Assembly (NCBI GenBank): GCA_003868215.1
Contig: QWDQ01000037.1
Span: forward strand, 62,001 to 126,000
Length of the DNA: 64,000 bases
Reading direction: 5' to 3'
DNA from: Pseudophaeomoniella oleicola
Lineage: Eukaryota; Ascomycota; Eurotiomycetes; Phaeomoniellales; Phaeomoniellaceae
Positions 30,913-41,672 of the stretch are shown one piece after another (the stretch's first letter is position 1; each line of letters starts with the position of its first letter). Both the position numbers and the translations under genes were made by a program. The notes under the pieces were generated by a model that was not told the origin of the DNA, did not search any database, and saw nothing but the letters and a program-made list of their open reading frames with translations.

Positions 30913-32722
30913 ATGGTGAACTACGGAGTCTCGAAGGCGTGCCAGACTTGTAAAGCTCGCCATATCAAATGTGACGAGACACGACCAGTGTGCAACAGGT
31001 GTACAAAATCCAAGCGTACATGCCTTGGTTATAACAAAGACGAAGACCTTCTTTTCCGGCAATATTGTCGACCGTCAGATGCAGATGTGTTACAAGTGAC
31101 ACCACCGCAAACACCTTCACCTGTGGCAGCGCTGCCAACAGATTTAGCGTATCAATTGCAAAGTCCCTTCGAAGCTCAGGCTGTTGAGGCTTTCTTTGAA
31201 GATTATGTTCTCAAACCTGATGACCTCGGACTTTCTAGAGGATATTATAATGGCCTGGAACTCCTGCTCCTTAAGTCCGGCTGGGAATCCGAACTAGGGC
31301 GAGCAACAAAGGTCGTTGCTTTTGCAAGCTTTGCCAATCGGTCAGGCAACGCTGTTCACCTGGACACGGCGAGGTACATGTATTCTCAAGTGCTGAGCAC
31401 GTTTCAACAGACATTAAGCAATGAGAAGACTTGCAATAGTGATGAGGCATTGGTAACAGCCTCGTTACTAGGTCTATACGAAGTACGTCAAGAAAGCAAA
31501 CCATATACGCCAGGCATGATCTGACATCTGTACTAGATCATCACAGCTTCCGAAGCCGATCCGAGCGCTCATGGGACTCACGTGCGTGGTATTTCTGCTA
31601 TATTATGTACAAGGAATTTGCCTTACCGATTACTTTCTGGAACCGGTCTGTTCCAGTCGGCTAACCCACTACTTCGAGATGTTCCAATACCGGTAAGACA
31701 ACTGGCCAACGAAAATTGATGGTACTGACCTTGTTCAGGACACTTCGGATCACCCACTCCTTGCCGCAATTCGTCCCCCACCTTCTGGGTCTCCGGCCAA
31801 AGATTTGGACACCATATTGATCGAATATGGCCTATTGTTTAAGAAAACGGAAGCACTAATATCACAGCCGGGAGCAAATGTAAGTGACTTGCGTAGATTG
31901 AGACAGGACGCAAAACGGCTCAAAGGAGAGATAAGTCTGTGGCCGATAAACCAGCCGCCACAATGGAAGCCTCAGCTGATTGGAATGGTCAAGTATAATG
32001 GCTATATGAGTGAAGAACGCCTCGAGGAGAATACGGCCTGGCCAGGGAGAATTTATCATTATATGGATCGTAGGTTTTCCATTTGTTCACCTCTCTTCCC
32101 GCACCAAGCTTTTGGTAACTGACGTCCCCAGACTATATCGCAGCTGTCTGGGATACATACTTCAAGGCTCGGTTAAAAATACTCGATGTTCTCGCTCATC
32201 TCTCACGGAGATTACACAAAGAACCATATCCGTTCGAAGACACGACAACATATCGTCAGATACAAAGCGAAGCTCAGGAAGTGGCTAACGAGCTAGCTGC
32301 ATCTGTTCCATATCAGACTGTAGCCGATCTGAACGCTTCTCTGCAGCAAAATTCAGGACAAAGCATACGGCCTTGTAAAGCAGTTGGCGGTTTGATGCTT
32401 ATGTATCCATTATATGTCGCTGCCACGCTAGCTGTAGTACCTGAGGAGCAGCGGAGATGGATGAAAGGTCGCTTGAGGTGGATCGGTAAGCACATGGGTG
32501 TCGGCCAAGCTACGATGCTCGCAAACGTATGTACCTCCCCATTGAAAAACTATCCCACAGGAGATCTCACACCATGTGATAGAGTACCTGCGACATCTCG
32601 CACTTTGCTATCGCATCTGGTCACACACTGCTCTTTGCGGGGAGCCTATTACAGCCCATCGAACGCACGGGCATTGGTCTGACTTATTCAAATCTTACTG
32701 CCTTATTAAAGATGACGAATAA
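30913..32722 (+). CDS. Zn2Cys6 transcription factor with fungal-specific TF domain (2)
   Basis: Five exons (30913-31482, 31537-31692, 31739-32069, 32132-32526, 32561-32722) encode 537 aa. The cluster reads CQTCKARHIKCDETRPVC then NRCTKSKRTC, complete with six cysteines. A Pro/Thr linker leads to a helical regulatory domain: EAQAVEAFFEDYVL, ALVTASLLGLYEIITASE, HYIAAVWDTYFKARLKIL, and the end EISHHVIEYLRHLALCYRIW. The last intron (32527-32560, 34 bp) is short. Without it the frame would continue into Pro/Thr-rich non-domain sequence and end at 32682, so I prefer the spliced form but mark the end uncertain. The family is typical of regulators of metabolism or secondary metabolism. It is not closely similar to its divergent partner. 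Confidence 0.88.
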
Positions 32723-33420
32723 GCAATAAACAGATATCAGTACTCGAGAGAATCGACCTACTTATCTATGTGGCAGGCACTGCAGTATGCCTGCCGGTCT
32801 TCAACAAACGACATACATTTCTGTCGACTGCCCCGAATGCACTTCACTCTATACTGCCGACAACCCCTCATGCTAATTGGTCTATTCTTTCGCAACGGCC
32901 TGCATATCTACTAAATCTTTAAGACAAAAGCAGTCTAAAGCAGTCTCAATTATACTTTATTCCTGATAGTGACTCTTCTCTGCAAGAAGAGACAATCAAT
33001 TAAGACAACAGGACCACCTTCTTCGGCGGCAGCGTCCTACATCAACTTATCTCCGATCCATGCATCAAGCGCCCCTCATACATATGCATGGTAGTAAGTT
33101 AGCCACCAGAACCTACTCAATCACTCCCGAGACACCAACAATTTACCAAAGTCCTTTATTGCCTGCCTGCCTGCCTACCTGCCTGATCGATTCGCAGTCA
33201 TGACCCCTACGTACGTACCTGGACCCATACAGTCAAATGTCACCATCACCTATTAGTACCCCTCCTCCTCCACCACCACCACTCTAAAACCCTTTGTAGT
33301 AAACAATCCTGAACCACTTACTGAGGGCCTTACCTTACCCCACCCCACTCTACAAACCGAACAAGCCGATTCACGCGTACTATCGTAGTATAAAGATGCT
33401 AACACACCATACCCCATCAA

Positions 33421-33456
33421 GTTAGCGTTCCGAAACACTCATCTCGGAACGCTAAC
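33421..33456. repeat. Perfect 13-bp inverted repeat (hairpin)
   Basis: The arms GTTAGCGTTCCGA (33421-33433) and TCGGAACGCTAAC (33444-33456) are exactly complementary around a 10-nt loop. No coding frame with support spans it. Confidence 0.9.
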
Positions 33457-33470
33457 CGTAAAAGAAGCCC

Positions 33471-33496
33471 TGGAACCCCCCACTGGAACCCCCCAC
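33471..33496. repeat. 13-bp tandem duplication
   Basis: Two exact head-to-tail copies of TGGAACCCCCCAC lie just downstream of the hairpin. Confidence 0.9.
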
Positions 33497-34052
33497 TCCC
33501 GCCATCACTCACTAATAATACCTATCATGATACATATATGCATCACCTTTTTTTTCTTTCACATTCGTTCGTTTCGTTTCTTTTCTTCGGAGATAGGGAA
33601 TGGATTTTACAGCTCAATCAATCATCACTCTAGACGGATGTAGTTACATTTGCGAGAGAAAAGTCTCGCGAGTGTTCAGAAGGTATGAGTAAAGTAGAAT
33701 CATTAATGGAATAGGGTGTTGGAGCGGAGTTAGGAATGAACGGGTTCTGACGTATTCAGGCAGAGGGGTTTTGTATATAGAAGAAAGGAGAAGTGAAAGA
33801 GAGGTACAGTCAATATAAATTGCTAGGACTCCTCCCTTTCTCAAGACCGTTTCATTTCAGTTTATTCTTTTTCCCATCCCATCCATCCATCCATTCAAAG
33901 CAATTCCTATTGTTGTTGTCGTTGTGGTCTGATATTCAAATCTAACAAGAGATCTTCATTTACTTTGCACAACAACATTATATAATATACTTTTATATCA
34001 TCTGCCTTTTCTTAAATATCAAAAAGAGAAAAAAAGGTATTATCACACAACC

Positions 34053-34865
34053 ATGTCCGCCAACATCAAAACCATCCTCATCATCGGCGCCACCTCGGGC
34101 CTTGGCGAACAGTTCGCCCGCCGCTTCCACGCCCTCGGCAAAAAAGTCATCGCTTCTGGCCGGCGTGCAGAGCGTCTCGAGTCGCTCAAAGCGGAGTTTT
34201 CGCAAAACTTCGAGACCGTGCAGTGGGATATTACGGATTTTAAGGGGTTGACGGCCAAGGCGGCGGGGGTGTTGGAACGGTATCCGGAGATCGATGCGGT
34301 GTTTCAGATGTCGGGCGTGATGAGCACGTTTTCGTATTTGGATGCGGCGAGTAATACGGATGAGAATATTATGAACGAGATCAACACCAACTTCACGGCG
34401 CAGGCGATCCTCGCTCGCACGTTTGTGCCGCATCTCGAAGCCAAGGCAAAATCCGGCACGCCGGCAACATACATCCTCGTGTCCTCCGGCTTGGCTTTCA
34501 TCCCCATGGGCTTCTGGCCGGTGTATAACGGCACAAAGGCGGCCATCCATGCCATGACTTTGAGCATTCGCCAACAGGTGAACAACCAAGAAGATGAGAC
34601 GGCCAAGAAGAACTTCCATGTCATCGAATTGGTTCCCCCGTACGTCGCCACTGATCTGGATATCAAATACAGGGGAAGCCTCAAGCTGGCGCGTCCGCCT
34701 ATGCCGTTGAAGGAGTACATCGATGATGCGATGGAGAAGTTTGGACAGACGGATGAGGACGGCAAGCCTTTGAAGGAGATTGCCACCGGGTTTGCGGACC
34801 TGGGAGTCGGTCTTTGGAGAGGTGGACTTGGAAAGCAGATGAATGATATGGGATTGACCTGTTAA
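34053..34865 (+). CDS. Short-chain dehydrogenase/reductase (classical SDR)
   Basis: A single exon encodes 270 aa, the usual length. The nucleotide-binding motif is GATSGLGEQ (residues 12-20). The following strand carries SGRR, so NADP is likely preferred. The catalytic set is Ser144/145 (ILVSSGL), Tyr158 and Lys162 (YNGTK). The active-site Asn is probably in NTNFTAQ. The C-terminal part PPYVATDLD with a substrate loop resembles the DltE-like group of fungal SDRs. It is cytosolic because there is no signal. The physiological substrate is unknown. The 5' half is GC-rich in third positions and the 3' half less so. It is convergent with the SET/MYND gene, 133 bp away. Confidence 0.93.
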   Translation: MSANIKTILIIGATSGLGEQFARRFHALGKKVIASGRRAERLESLKAEFSQNFETVQWDITDFKGLTAKAAGVLERYPEIDAVFQMSGVMSTFSYLDAASNTDENIMNEINTNFTAQAILARTFVPHLEAKAKSGTPATYILVSSGLAFIPMGFWPVYNGTKAAIHAMTLSIRQQVNNQEDETAKKNFHVIELVPPYVATDLDIKYRGSLKLARPPMPLKEYIDDAMEKFGQTDEDGKPLKEIATGFADLGVGLWRGGLGKQMNDMGLTC

Positions 34866-34998
34866 GAGACCGTCAAGTGATAGATCCGATAGGTTCCGAA
34901 CCTGCCATCTTCAGAGTTGTTCAAACCACTCTGAGATATGTCGGTGCGGTTATTGTCTTCTCAAAGCAAACGAGAACGGGGTATAGTCAATAGTGGAA

Positions 34999-36681
34999 TC
35001 ACTTCTCATTTTCCCTAGCCTCCCATTGGCATCTCTTACACATACAAGCTCCGCCAAGCGCACCCATAGCCCACTCTCTTCGCTCTTTGACGGGTAACCT
35101 GATGTCACAGTAGTGATTTAAAATTTCTTCCCCCGGCTTGATACCGGTCCATTCATTAGCGTCACCAGGTCTAGCGTCACCCCATACTGCTCTCTCGTCT
35201 TTTGTTCTGACAGTCATGACGATACCGCTTCCAACGTTTTCATCCTCTGACTCTCCATTTTGAGACTCACGTCCGGCTTTGATTTCGGACGATGCGGGTG
35301 CAGGCCATTCCCACTTGATGTTGGGATCGCAGCTGTGATTCGCTAAGCACCAGAGCGGATGAACGGCGGCAACTTCTGGTTTTCCATCCCAAGTAGACTG
35401 CTTTGCAGATGCAACACCGCGAAATTTGGCGTAGAGGGTTTGGAAGATCCATGTATCATAACGAGTCAATGATTCAGGAGCGAACGGTGAGATTCCCATA
35501 GCTGTTAAAATGCGGTGAGGCAGCACGACTGCATGGGAGAAGGTGAAAGGAAGCTCCGTTTTGGTGGAAAGGGTTGAGAAGTCTCCCCAGATATACCTAG
35601 TCTCTGGGAGATCGAGAGGATGGGTTTCTTGTGTCTCGGACATGGCGATGGCGCGAGCGAGGAGCAGCAAGTAAAGGTCATGATCCGGAGTTTGGCTGTT
35701 GGGATCACGGCCAATCTCCTCGAGCCCTTCTTCATTGTCGCATACTGCAGGGTGGTATTTTTCTTGTGCCAATGAGACGCAAGATTCAGAACAAAATACT
35801 GTATCGCTACAGGATGGACAAGGTTTAGGGGGTTCGAGGGACGAGAGAGATGGCAGCGGGGATTGACAACAGTCACACAACGGTGAGTGAAGAGTACGGC
35901 AAGCATTGAGCAGGGACGGCTCATGAAGTATCCTCAATCCTGGGGATAGGTGCTCTCTAGCAAAGAGCCCCAATTGAACAGATATCTCTTCAGCCTCGTT
36001 GACGTCCTCATGGGAGGGATCACCAGGAGAATTGTGAAGTATTGGCAACGCCGTTGATTTGACTTCCAACAGCGGTGCGACTGTCTCTAGCCTACTGTTC
36101 AGAAACTGTAAGACTTCCGCCGATGACCTTTCGGGTTCATGGTTGTTCCAGTCATATATTTCCCGTCTGGCCGTTCCGACATTGCGTAGATCAGACCTGT
36201 CGTTGACTAGCACAAAAGGGGCATTGTTGGGGTCAACTTTAGCATACTGTCGTACAAATAGCTCCTTAGTCTCTCTAAATCGAACGGAGAATTGAGGATA
36301 TTCATCGAGCTCCTCTGCCCGTCTCAAAAAGTGTGCCGAGTCTTGGAAGCTACCTAGAAGACTGCAACAGCGACTCAAAAGGTAAAAGCATGATACCCTC
36401 AAGGTGGAAAGATCTTCTTCGAAGATTTCAAGATCAAAAGAAACGAAGGTCTGACTCTCCTGATTCCAAATTTCGGGTGGATAATCCGAGTAGGTGTCGT
36501 CTAAGCCGGTCTCGACAAGTTCAAGTGCTTTGTGAGCATCACCTGCTGCGAGATCCGGATATTGGAGATCCAAATAACATTGCGCTCTGGAGATATAATG
36601 ACGAGGATCTAATGGTTCGCTGAGCAGTAATTTCGTGAGTTGCTCTCTGAGCTCGAGCTTTGCCTGTCGTGAAGTTTCCAT
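34999..36681 (-). CDS. SET-domain protein with TPR and MYND-like zinc finger (SMYD-type)
   Basis: A single exon encodes 560 aa from ATG 36681. Residues about 15-170 form TPR-like helices (DPRHYISRAQCYLDLQYPDLA, LRVSCFYLLSRCCSLLGSF). A Cys-rich MYND-like cluster follows at about 268-315 (CDCCQSP, CPSCSDTVFCSESC, YHPAVC). The SET core has NHSCDPN (448-454) and GEEILNHYCDIRLPVKERRE, and a post-SET CMCKRCQWE completes the zinc site. These are the AdoMet-binding and catalytic motifs of SMYD-like protein lysine methyltransferases. The substrate may be histone or non-histone. The SET domain is split by the MYND-like insert, as in the family. It probably acts in nucleus or cytosol. Confidence 0.9.
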   Translation of the reverse strand: METSRQAKLELREQLTKLLLSEPLDPRHYISRAQCYLDLQYPDLAAGDAHKALELVETGLDDTYSDYPPEIWNQESQTFVSFDLEIFEEDLSTLRVSCFYLLSRCCSLLGSFQDSAHFLRRAEELDEYPQFSVRFRETKELFVRQYAKVDPNNAPFVLVNDRSDLRNVGTARREIYDWNNHEPERSSAEVLQFLNSRLETVAPLLEVKSTALPILHNSPGDPSHEDVNEAEEISVQLGLFAREHLSPGLRILHEPSLLNACRTLHSPLCDCCQSPLPSLSSLEPPKPCPSCSDTVFCSESCVSLAQEKYHPAVCDNEEGLEEIGRDPNSQTPDHDLYLLLLARAIAMSETQETHPLDLPETRYIWGDFSTLSTKTELPFTFSHAVVLPHRILTAMGISPFAPESLTRYDTWIFQTLYAKFRGVASAKQSTWDGKPEVAAVHPLWCLANHSCDPNIKWEWPAPASSEIKAGRESQNGESEDENVGSGIVMTVRTKDERAVWGDARPGDANEWTGIKPGEEILNHYCDIRLPVKERREWAMGALGGACMCKRCQWEARENEK

Positions 36682-37187
36682 GGCTGGTTGTCTGCGACGC
36701 GGGGGACCGGAGACCAGAGACCAGATCAATTAAGTTTCATGATCAGATCTATGCTAGATGGTGGGATGAGCTGAATGAGACATCACGCGCAGCGATAGAT
36801 CATATTCTCGCCCAATAGCAGTAGTATATCATATTGTATAAGTTACAGTGCTGATGAAAATCATCTGTGACGCTTTCTAGAATTTATTTTGATTTTCGGA
36901 CTTCACCACCACCTGTCCGAGGCTCTTAAGAAGATGCCAAGAAAGGACGAGTCCATGTCACATTCGCAATTGAATCCTATGGATTCACCGCACGTAGGAT
37001 TCACCGCATATTTATTGAATGAGCGTGTTGGTTGCTGGTGGTCCTATTACTCAAGTACTTGCAAAACCCCGCCGAAGGAAAAGCCCCAACAATGGAGGCT
37101 CCAAAGGCTTCTATTCTATCAGTCGACGACGACGACGGTATAACAGTATCACATCGTCACATGCAATGTTGACTCTTGTGATCCCTG
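36682..37187. other. Intergenic
   Basis: The gap lies upstream of the SET/MYND gene and at the 3' flank of the sugar transporter. A short direct repeat of GGATTCACCGCA lies near 36980-37010. No gene is supported. Confidence 0.5.
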
Positions 37188-38984
37188 TCACAGCTTTGTG
37201 GAAAGTGAAGAAGCAGTCTTCTCATCAATGGGTCCAGGTGATCTCTCCCCAGATTCAATACCTCCCAGGGTAATACCGGGCAGCGTATCTTCTCGTTCGA
37301 ACAATGCCGCGAGCTCTTCTTCGCTTTTCCCCTTTGTTTCGGGAAACGTGAAGTATATAATCGCCGTCTGCCATAGAGAATCGTAAATTAGCTGTTGTCA
37401 AGAGGTTTTTGCAGTCATATCAGATAGATACTGGGGGGGGGGAGGCGCTTTTTTGCACTTACTCCGAGAAGAAGCATTCCAAGATAAAAGATGTAATAAT
37501 AGTATCCAATATGATCCAGTGCGATCGGATTGACATACTGATTGACAGTCAAGGCGGCCTGGGACACGGCAACCTGGACACCGAGGCCCTTTGCACGCAT
37601 GGGGAAGGTGAGGAGCTCTGGAGGATAGCTGTACAACAGAGGGTTGTTGGCCAGATTGAACGCCGCGTCGTACAGGAAAAGGAAGACCACGACAACATAG
37701 GCGGCGGGTTTAGAGCCGTGCTTGGCGTACATGGCACTCGCAATCGTCAGTGGGACGTTGGCACAGATCATGCCGATAAAGGATGTGAGCCAGAGCGGGC
37801 GGCGACCGATCCTGTCGGCGAGCAGGGCGCCGATGAGTGAACAGATCAGGTTCCAGATCTGGAGCCCACCGTTGATTCCGGTCTGGGAGCTGGTGCTTCT
37901 GATGCCGATGCTGGTTAGGATCGGGGAGAAATAGTACGAGATCACACCTTGGCCGTTCCAGAGGGTCAGGAGCGCCACCGTCATGACGAGGGCCACCCGT
38001 TTGCGGTTTCCCGGAGTGCGCCAGAGTAAACCCCAGCCTTGGGTCTTTGCAATCCTTCCTGCTGCAATGGAGGCGTTGATTTCAGAGAGCTCCGTCTCGA
38101 CGATCGGAGCCGTTTCATTGCCACTTGCATGGTAATGAGCCAGAATTGCCCTGGCTTCCTCCGGTCGGCCTTTCGCGCAGAGCCAACGCGGTGATTCGGG
38201 TAGGCCGAGTATGACAGAAGCGGCCACGAACAACGGAGGCAAACCTTGGATGATGGATGGGATTCTCCATGACCAGGAATCCGTCATGTGTCCTGTGCCG
38301 AAGGTCGTCCACGCCGATACGATTGACCCAATGTACCAGAGGACATTGAACTGTGGTGAGGTTTTAGTGGGATACCGAAGAGAGGTTGTTGCGGAACTGA
38401 ACTGGTAGGGTATACTTACGCTAGATGTAATCGTACCACGCATCCGCGGATGCGCCAGCTCAAAGAGTAAAGATGGGCCAGCGACGCAGGTAAAGCTGAT
38501 CCCCATGCCGATCAAAAGTCGTCCTACAATGAACATATTTGAGCTTTGGGCAGCCGCCTGAAGCACGGTTCCAACAAAGGTGGTTGTAGACCCTACAAGC
38601 ATACCGGCACGTCTGCCGAAGCGGTCGGCCACTGGTGATGCGATGAAGGCTCCTGCGAAGCCACCGATAAAGACGACGGCTGTGATCAACCCAAGACGTG
38701 AAGGGTCTGGATGGCCCATGGCTGTTGGTTGTCCCCATCTTGATTGTCAGTGGATGGACAAAAATGAATGAGACGACCAGATCTATTCATTCTGCTGAAG
38801 GGACAGACGAACCTTCAATCCAGGGCTTCATAGACTGGAAGCTGCCGACGACGACCTCATCATAGCCAGTCGACATTTGTGAGACAAGAATGCATACTTG
38901 CCACAAGACCAACTTTCGCAGACCCGAGTCTTCCCACCATCTTTCGGAGCCGCCATCACGATAAGATGACGCCGACGAGGTCAT
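37188..38984 (-). CDS. MFS sugar/inositol-porter-type transporter
   Basis: Four exons (38984-38813, 38721-38420, 38350-37463, 37367-37188) encode 513 aa. It is a 12-span sugar porter: GYDEVVVGSFQSM in span 1, the loop signature DRFGRRAGM, span-4 region GRLLIGMGISFTCVAGPSLLFELAHPR, PESPRWL with the following helix after span 6, NGQGVISYYFSPIL in span 7, DRIGRRPLWL, and the final YFTFPETKGKSEEE. It resembles the fungal lactose/hexose permease branch (NGQG rather than QQ.SG). Substrate is not assigned. Intron 2 (38351-38419, 69 bp) is in frame and stop-free, so its retention would insert 23 residues. A G10 run lies in the last intron. Its own strand and spacing make co-regulation with the acyltransferase gene upstream possible. 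Confidence 0.92.
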
Positions 38985-40031
38985 ATTTCGATGAGTTCAA
39001 CCGGTATCTGTGGTCGGAAGTCTTCGACTTTTCAGAGGCTCCAGGATTGGTGCAAGTTTCTGGCAAAATGAAGAGGAAATGAATGATCAAGTCTGAACGT
39101 TATCGAGAAATAAAGAAAGGTTAGTCCGCATTCACACACCAAGACAGCGAAGCGGAGGATGATAACGATGTCGTTTCAATCACATTGATCATGTTGCGAA
39201 GCCGGGTACCCATCCGGGCATCCATCCAGGCACCCCATGTGCGCATACGACAACAGGACTATTTTACTACCATTCCGGATCTCGAACGAGGTTGACTTCA
39301 TTCGACCAGTCACGATAACAATTTGTATGCTCGGTCGAGTCTCGTTCGAGTTATTACCCCACCTCCAAGAGTAGAGGACAGGGGGTGTGCTAGCAGGCGG
39401 TGTGCGCCGATCTCGAGATGTCGATCTTACTGTCCAGAGATACAAGAAGACGGCTTTTATAACGTGTCCAGATAGCGGTTGATGGTCCGTAGTCTTCGTT
39501 GAATCTGCAGAATGGTTCCTTTGCAACGAGTAGAGCCTCGCTCACCGGCTCTTGCTCGTTCCATCGAAATCACAGAGTTTAACGTTGTCTGTATAAGTTG
39601 GTAAGATATCTGCTGAACGTAGATCGCCATGGACGAGACCGATATCTCTTAAGATTAGCAAGAACACTTACCACTTATCTAATCTAGCGCCTCTGAAGAT
39701 TGATCATAACATGGTATTCTTATCGTCTTTAACTGTTCTTCCAAGGTGCACTGTAATTAAGGTAAGAACATACCTTCTGATGTGCAAAGGATAGTACAGA
39801 AAATATATAAGAATTTCGATTTCTCATTAAAATTATATAGATAGCCTTTTCAGGAAATATTTTCTCTATACTCTTTTTGACCTACATGCATGTAAGCTTG
39901 GCAAGGCGCATCTTGCAATCACGCTTGTGGACCAGGAAGAGCAGAGGTCAAACATAGCTTTCCTGAATCTTTCTCTGAGCACTTCGTGCAGGTGTACGTA
40001 TCTGTACAAGCGGTATTTCGTAGCAGGCACA
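38985..40031. other. Intergenic, 1.05 kb, AT-rich second half
   Basis: No gene is supported. It has a 10-bp inverted repeat (39281-39290 with 39341-39350, CTCGAACGAG / CTCGTTCGAG). A markedly AT-rich stretch runs from about 39,600 to 39,890 and could be a worn-out repeat or just a terminator/promoter zone. Confidence 0.5.
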
Positions 40032-41672
40032 TCATGACTGGCTCGCAAGTTGAGCCAGCCACCTTTCCAGATCAGCCATGATGCGCTCCCCTAGCGTCGC
40101 ATCGACAGCGCAGTCCGGCCAATTGGCGCTGACGCACATTCCCCGGCCAGCGACGCTGACTGGAGCAAACTCGATGGCGGCAGCGGGGATCTCGGCGCTG
40201 AGGCCAAACTGCGCTCGGTCGACCGACCACCTCTGGCCGTCGTCGGACTTGATGTCGCCACCGGTCGGCGACCGCGTCGTGGTGGTACTCGGCCTTGTCG
40301 ACGACATGTTGCCGTTTAGCACACCGACGTTGGTCACCAGCCACGAGAATTGGCGCGTCTTTTTTGCCATTTCGCTCATCGTCTGCTGCCAGTCCGTGAC
40401 ATACTTGAACACCCCGACCAGGTCGTTTCGCAGGCCGGCTTCCAGCTTGCGCACTATCTCCAGCCGATTCCCTGCCGATACGGCCCAGAGCTCGCGTCGG
40501 AGGTCGGCGGACAGATCTCTTCCCTCGCTGGCATCGGCCGGCAGCTTGGAACGAATTCGAGCCACTAAATCCGTGTCCCATTTATGGAGCAACTGCGTCA
40601 CGTAGTTGCCCACTGCTCTGTCGGACCGAACCCATGGAGCGTTTGGCGGGGCCGGAGGTAGATTCCGGCGGTGGTCCATGATGGTAGAACTTTGAAAGGC
40701 CGGGGCAACTGTGCTGCCGAGGTGCGATGAGAAGGCAATAAGCGCTAATCCATTTAGCAGGCCGGTGATGGTAGTCTTGTTCCGTCGGCAGAGGGCTAGA
40801 ATCACAAGCAGAGATGCGTTATCTATGAAAAAGGCCCGGAACTGGGTTTTGTACGGAGAGGAGCGAATTGGGCACCAGGTCGCTTGGGATACGTCTCGAT
40901 TAAGAAACCGGGGTCGAGTTTCCTCCCAAAACACCTTGGCAAGGTACTTGAGATCTACTGGAAGACTCTTTAAGCTCTCGATTGGGGTTGGAAGCAACGG
41001 GGGCGCTTGAGGCAGTCTAAGGATATCGCCATCCAAGCCCGTCCGCTCGTATGCTCCGTTCTCAGAATTGTTGAGCTTCTCGAGAAAGTCTTCGTGGAAC
41101 ACTTTGGCACCTGCACCGTCGAAGTGGGGGTGATTCCAAGTGAGTAGAACCTCCATGATAGGAGCATTCCCTTGCCGAATAATGGTAATCTTCCAGCCCG
41201 GCTGCTTAATGGAAAGGTCTGGGAAACGGTCATCGAGCTGAACGCGAAAGGTTGCCTGCACCGTTTGTTCAAAGTCGTCATGCTCTCCGATATGAAGCCA
41301 TTTTATATGTTGCGTCAAGTCGAGACTCTGCAGCTGGATCCACGAGGGAGTCTTGGAAGTGGCATCAATCATGCCGACTTGTAGCATCGGATGTCTCATA
41401 ATGGTGTCCACGACAGCGACCTTGACTGCCTCCTCCAGTTGGGTCCGCGACTCTGCCGGTGCAAGACGTCGCGGGATTGCATAGCGACAAGAGAGAGTAG
41501 TGCCACGGTACTGGTCCAGTAGATACATGGCCAGTTGGTACGTCTCGCTAGAGACGTAGTCGTTGGTTAGATGCCCCGAGATGCCATGCCAGTATGCGAC
41601 AATAGATGCTTACTTGATTCCGAATTTGCGTAGCACCGTCGTCTCTGTGCCATGGTTCAATCTCTTTGCCAT
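40032..41672 (-). CDS. Alcohol O-acetyltransferase-like (AATase/condensation-type) enzyme
   Basis: Two exons (41672-41614, 41547-40032) encode 524 aa. The start MAKRLNHGTETTVLRKFGIN joins ETYQLAMYLLDQYRG. The HxxxD acyltransferase motif is present as WNHPHFDGAGAKVFHEDF. Other family-like blocks are CRYAIPRR near the start, TTITGLLNGLALIAF, and PWVRSDRAVGNYV. The family (pfam AATase) includes yeast Atf1/Atf2, which esterify alcohols or sterols with acetyl-CoA, and trichothecene-type acetyltransferases. The acceptor here is unknown. There is no signal peptide; a lipid-droplet or ER association is known for some members but is not visible here. The 3' half is GC-rich, giving long shadow frames on the other strand. 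Confidence 0.85.

Larger units (their letters stand above)
32723..34052. other. Intergenic, 1.3 kb, with hairpin and short repeats
   Basis: There is no gene with support. It holds a CCTG tandem (about 33163-33186), a perfect 13-bp inverted repeat (33421-33456), a 13-bp tandem duplication (33471-33496), and a pyrimidine-rich tract (33546-33585) upstream of the SDR gene. Confidence 0.6.

Noticed and set aside
39176-39526. 116-codon minus-strand frame between transporter and acyltransferase genes
   Set aside because: Residue composition is irregular and there is no motif; it overlaps the 39281-39350 inverted repeat.
40078-40605. Plus-strand 175-codon frame and a 169-codon minus-strand frame within the acyltransferase gene
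   Set aside because: Both are shadows of a GC-rich coding exon; no motifs.
28147-41672. Secondary-metabolite gene cluster
   Set aside because: There is no backbone synthase, cyclase or prenyltransferase, so I report only a possible metabolic patch.
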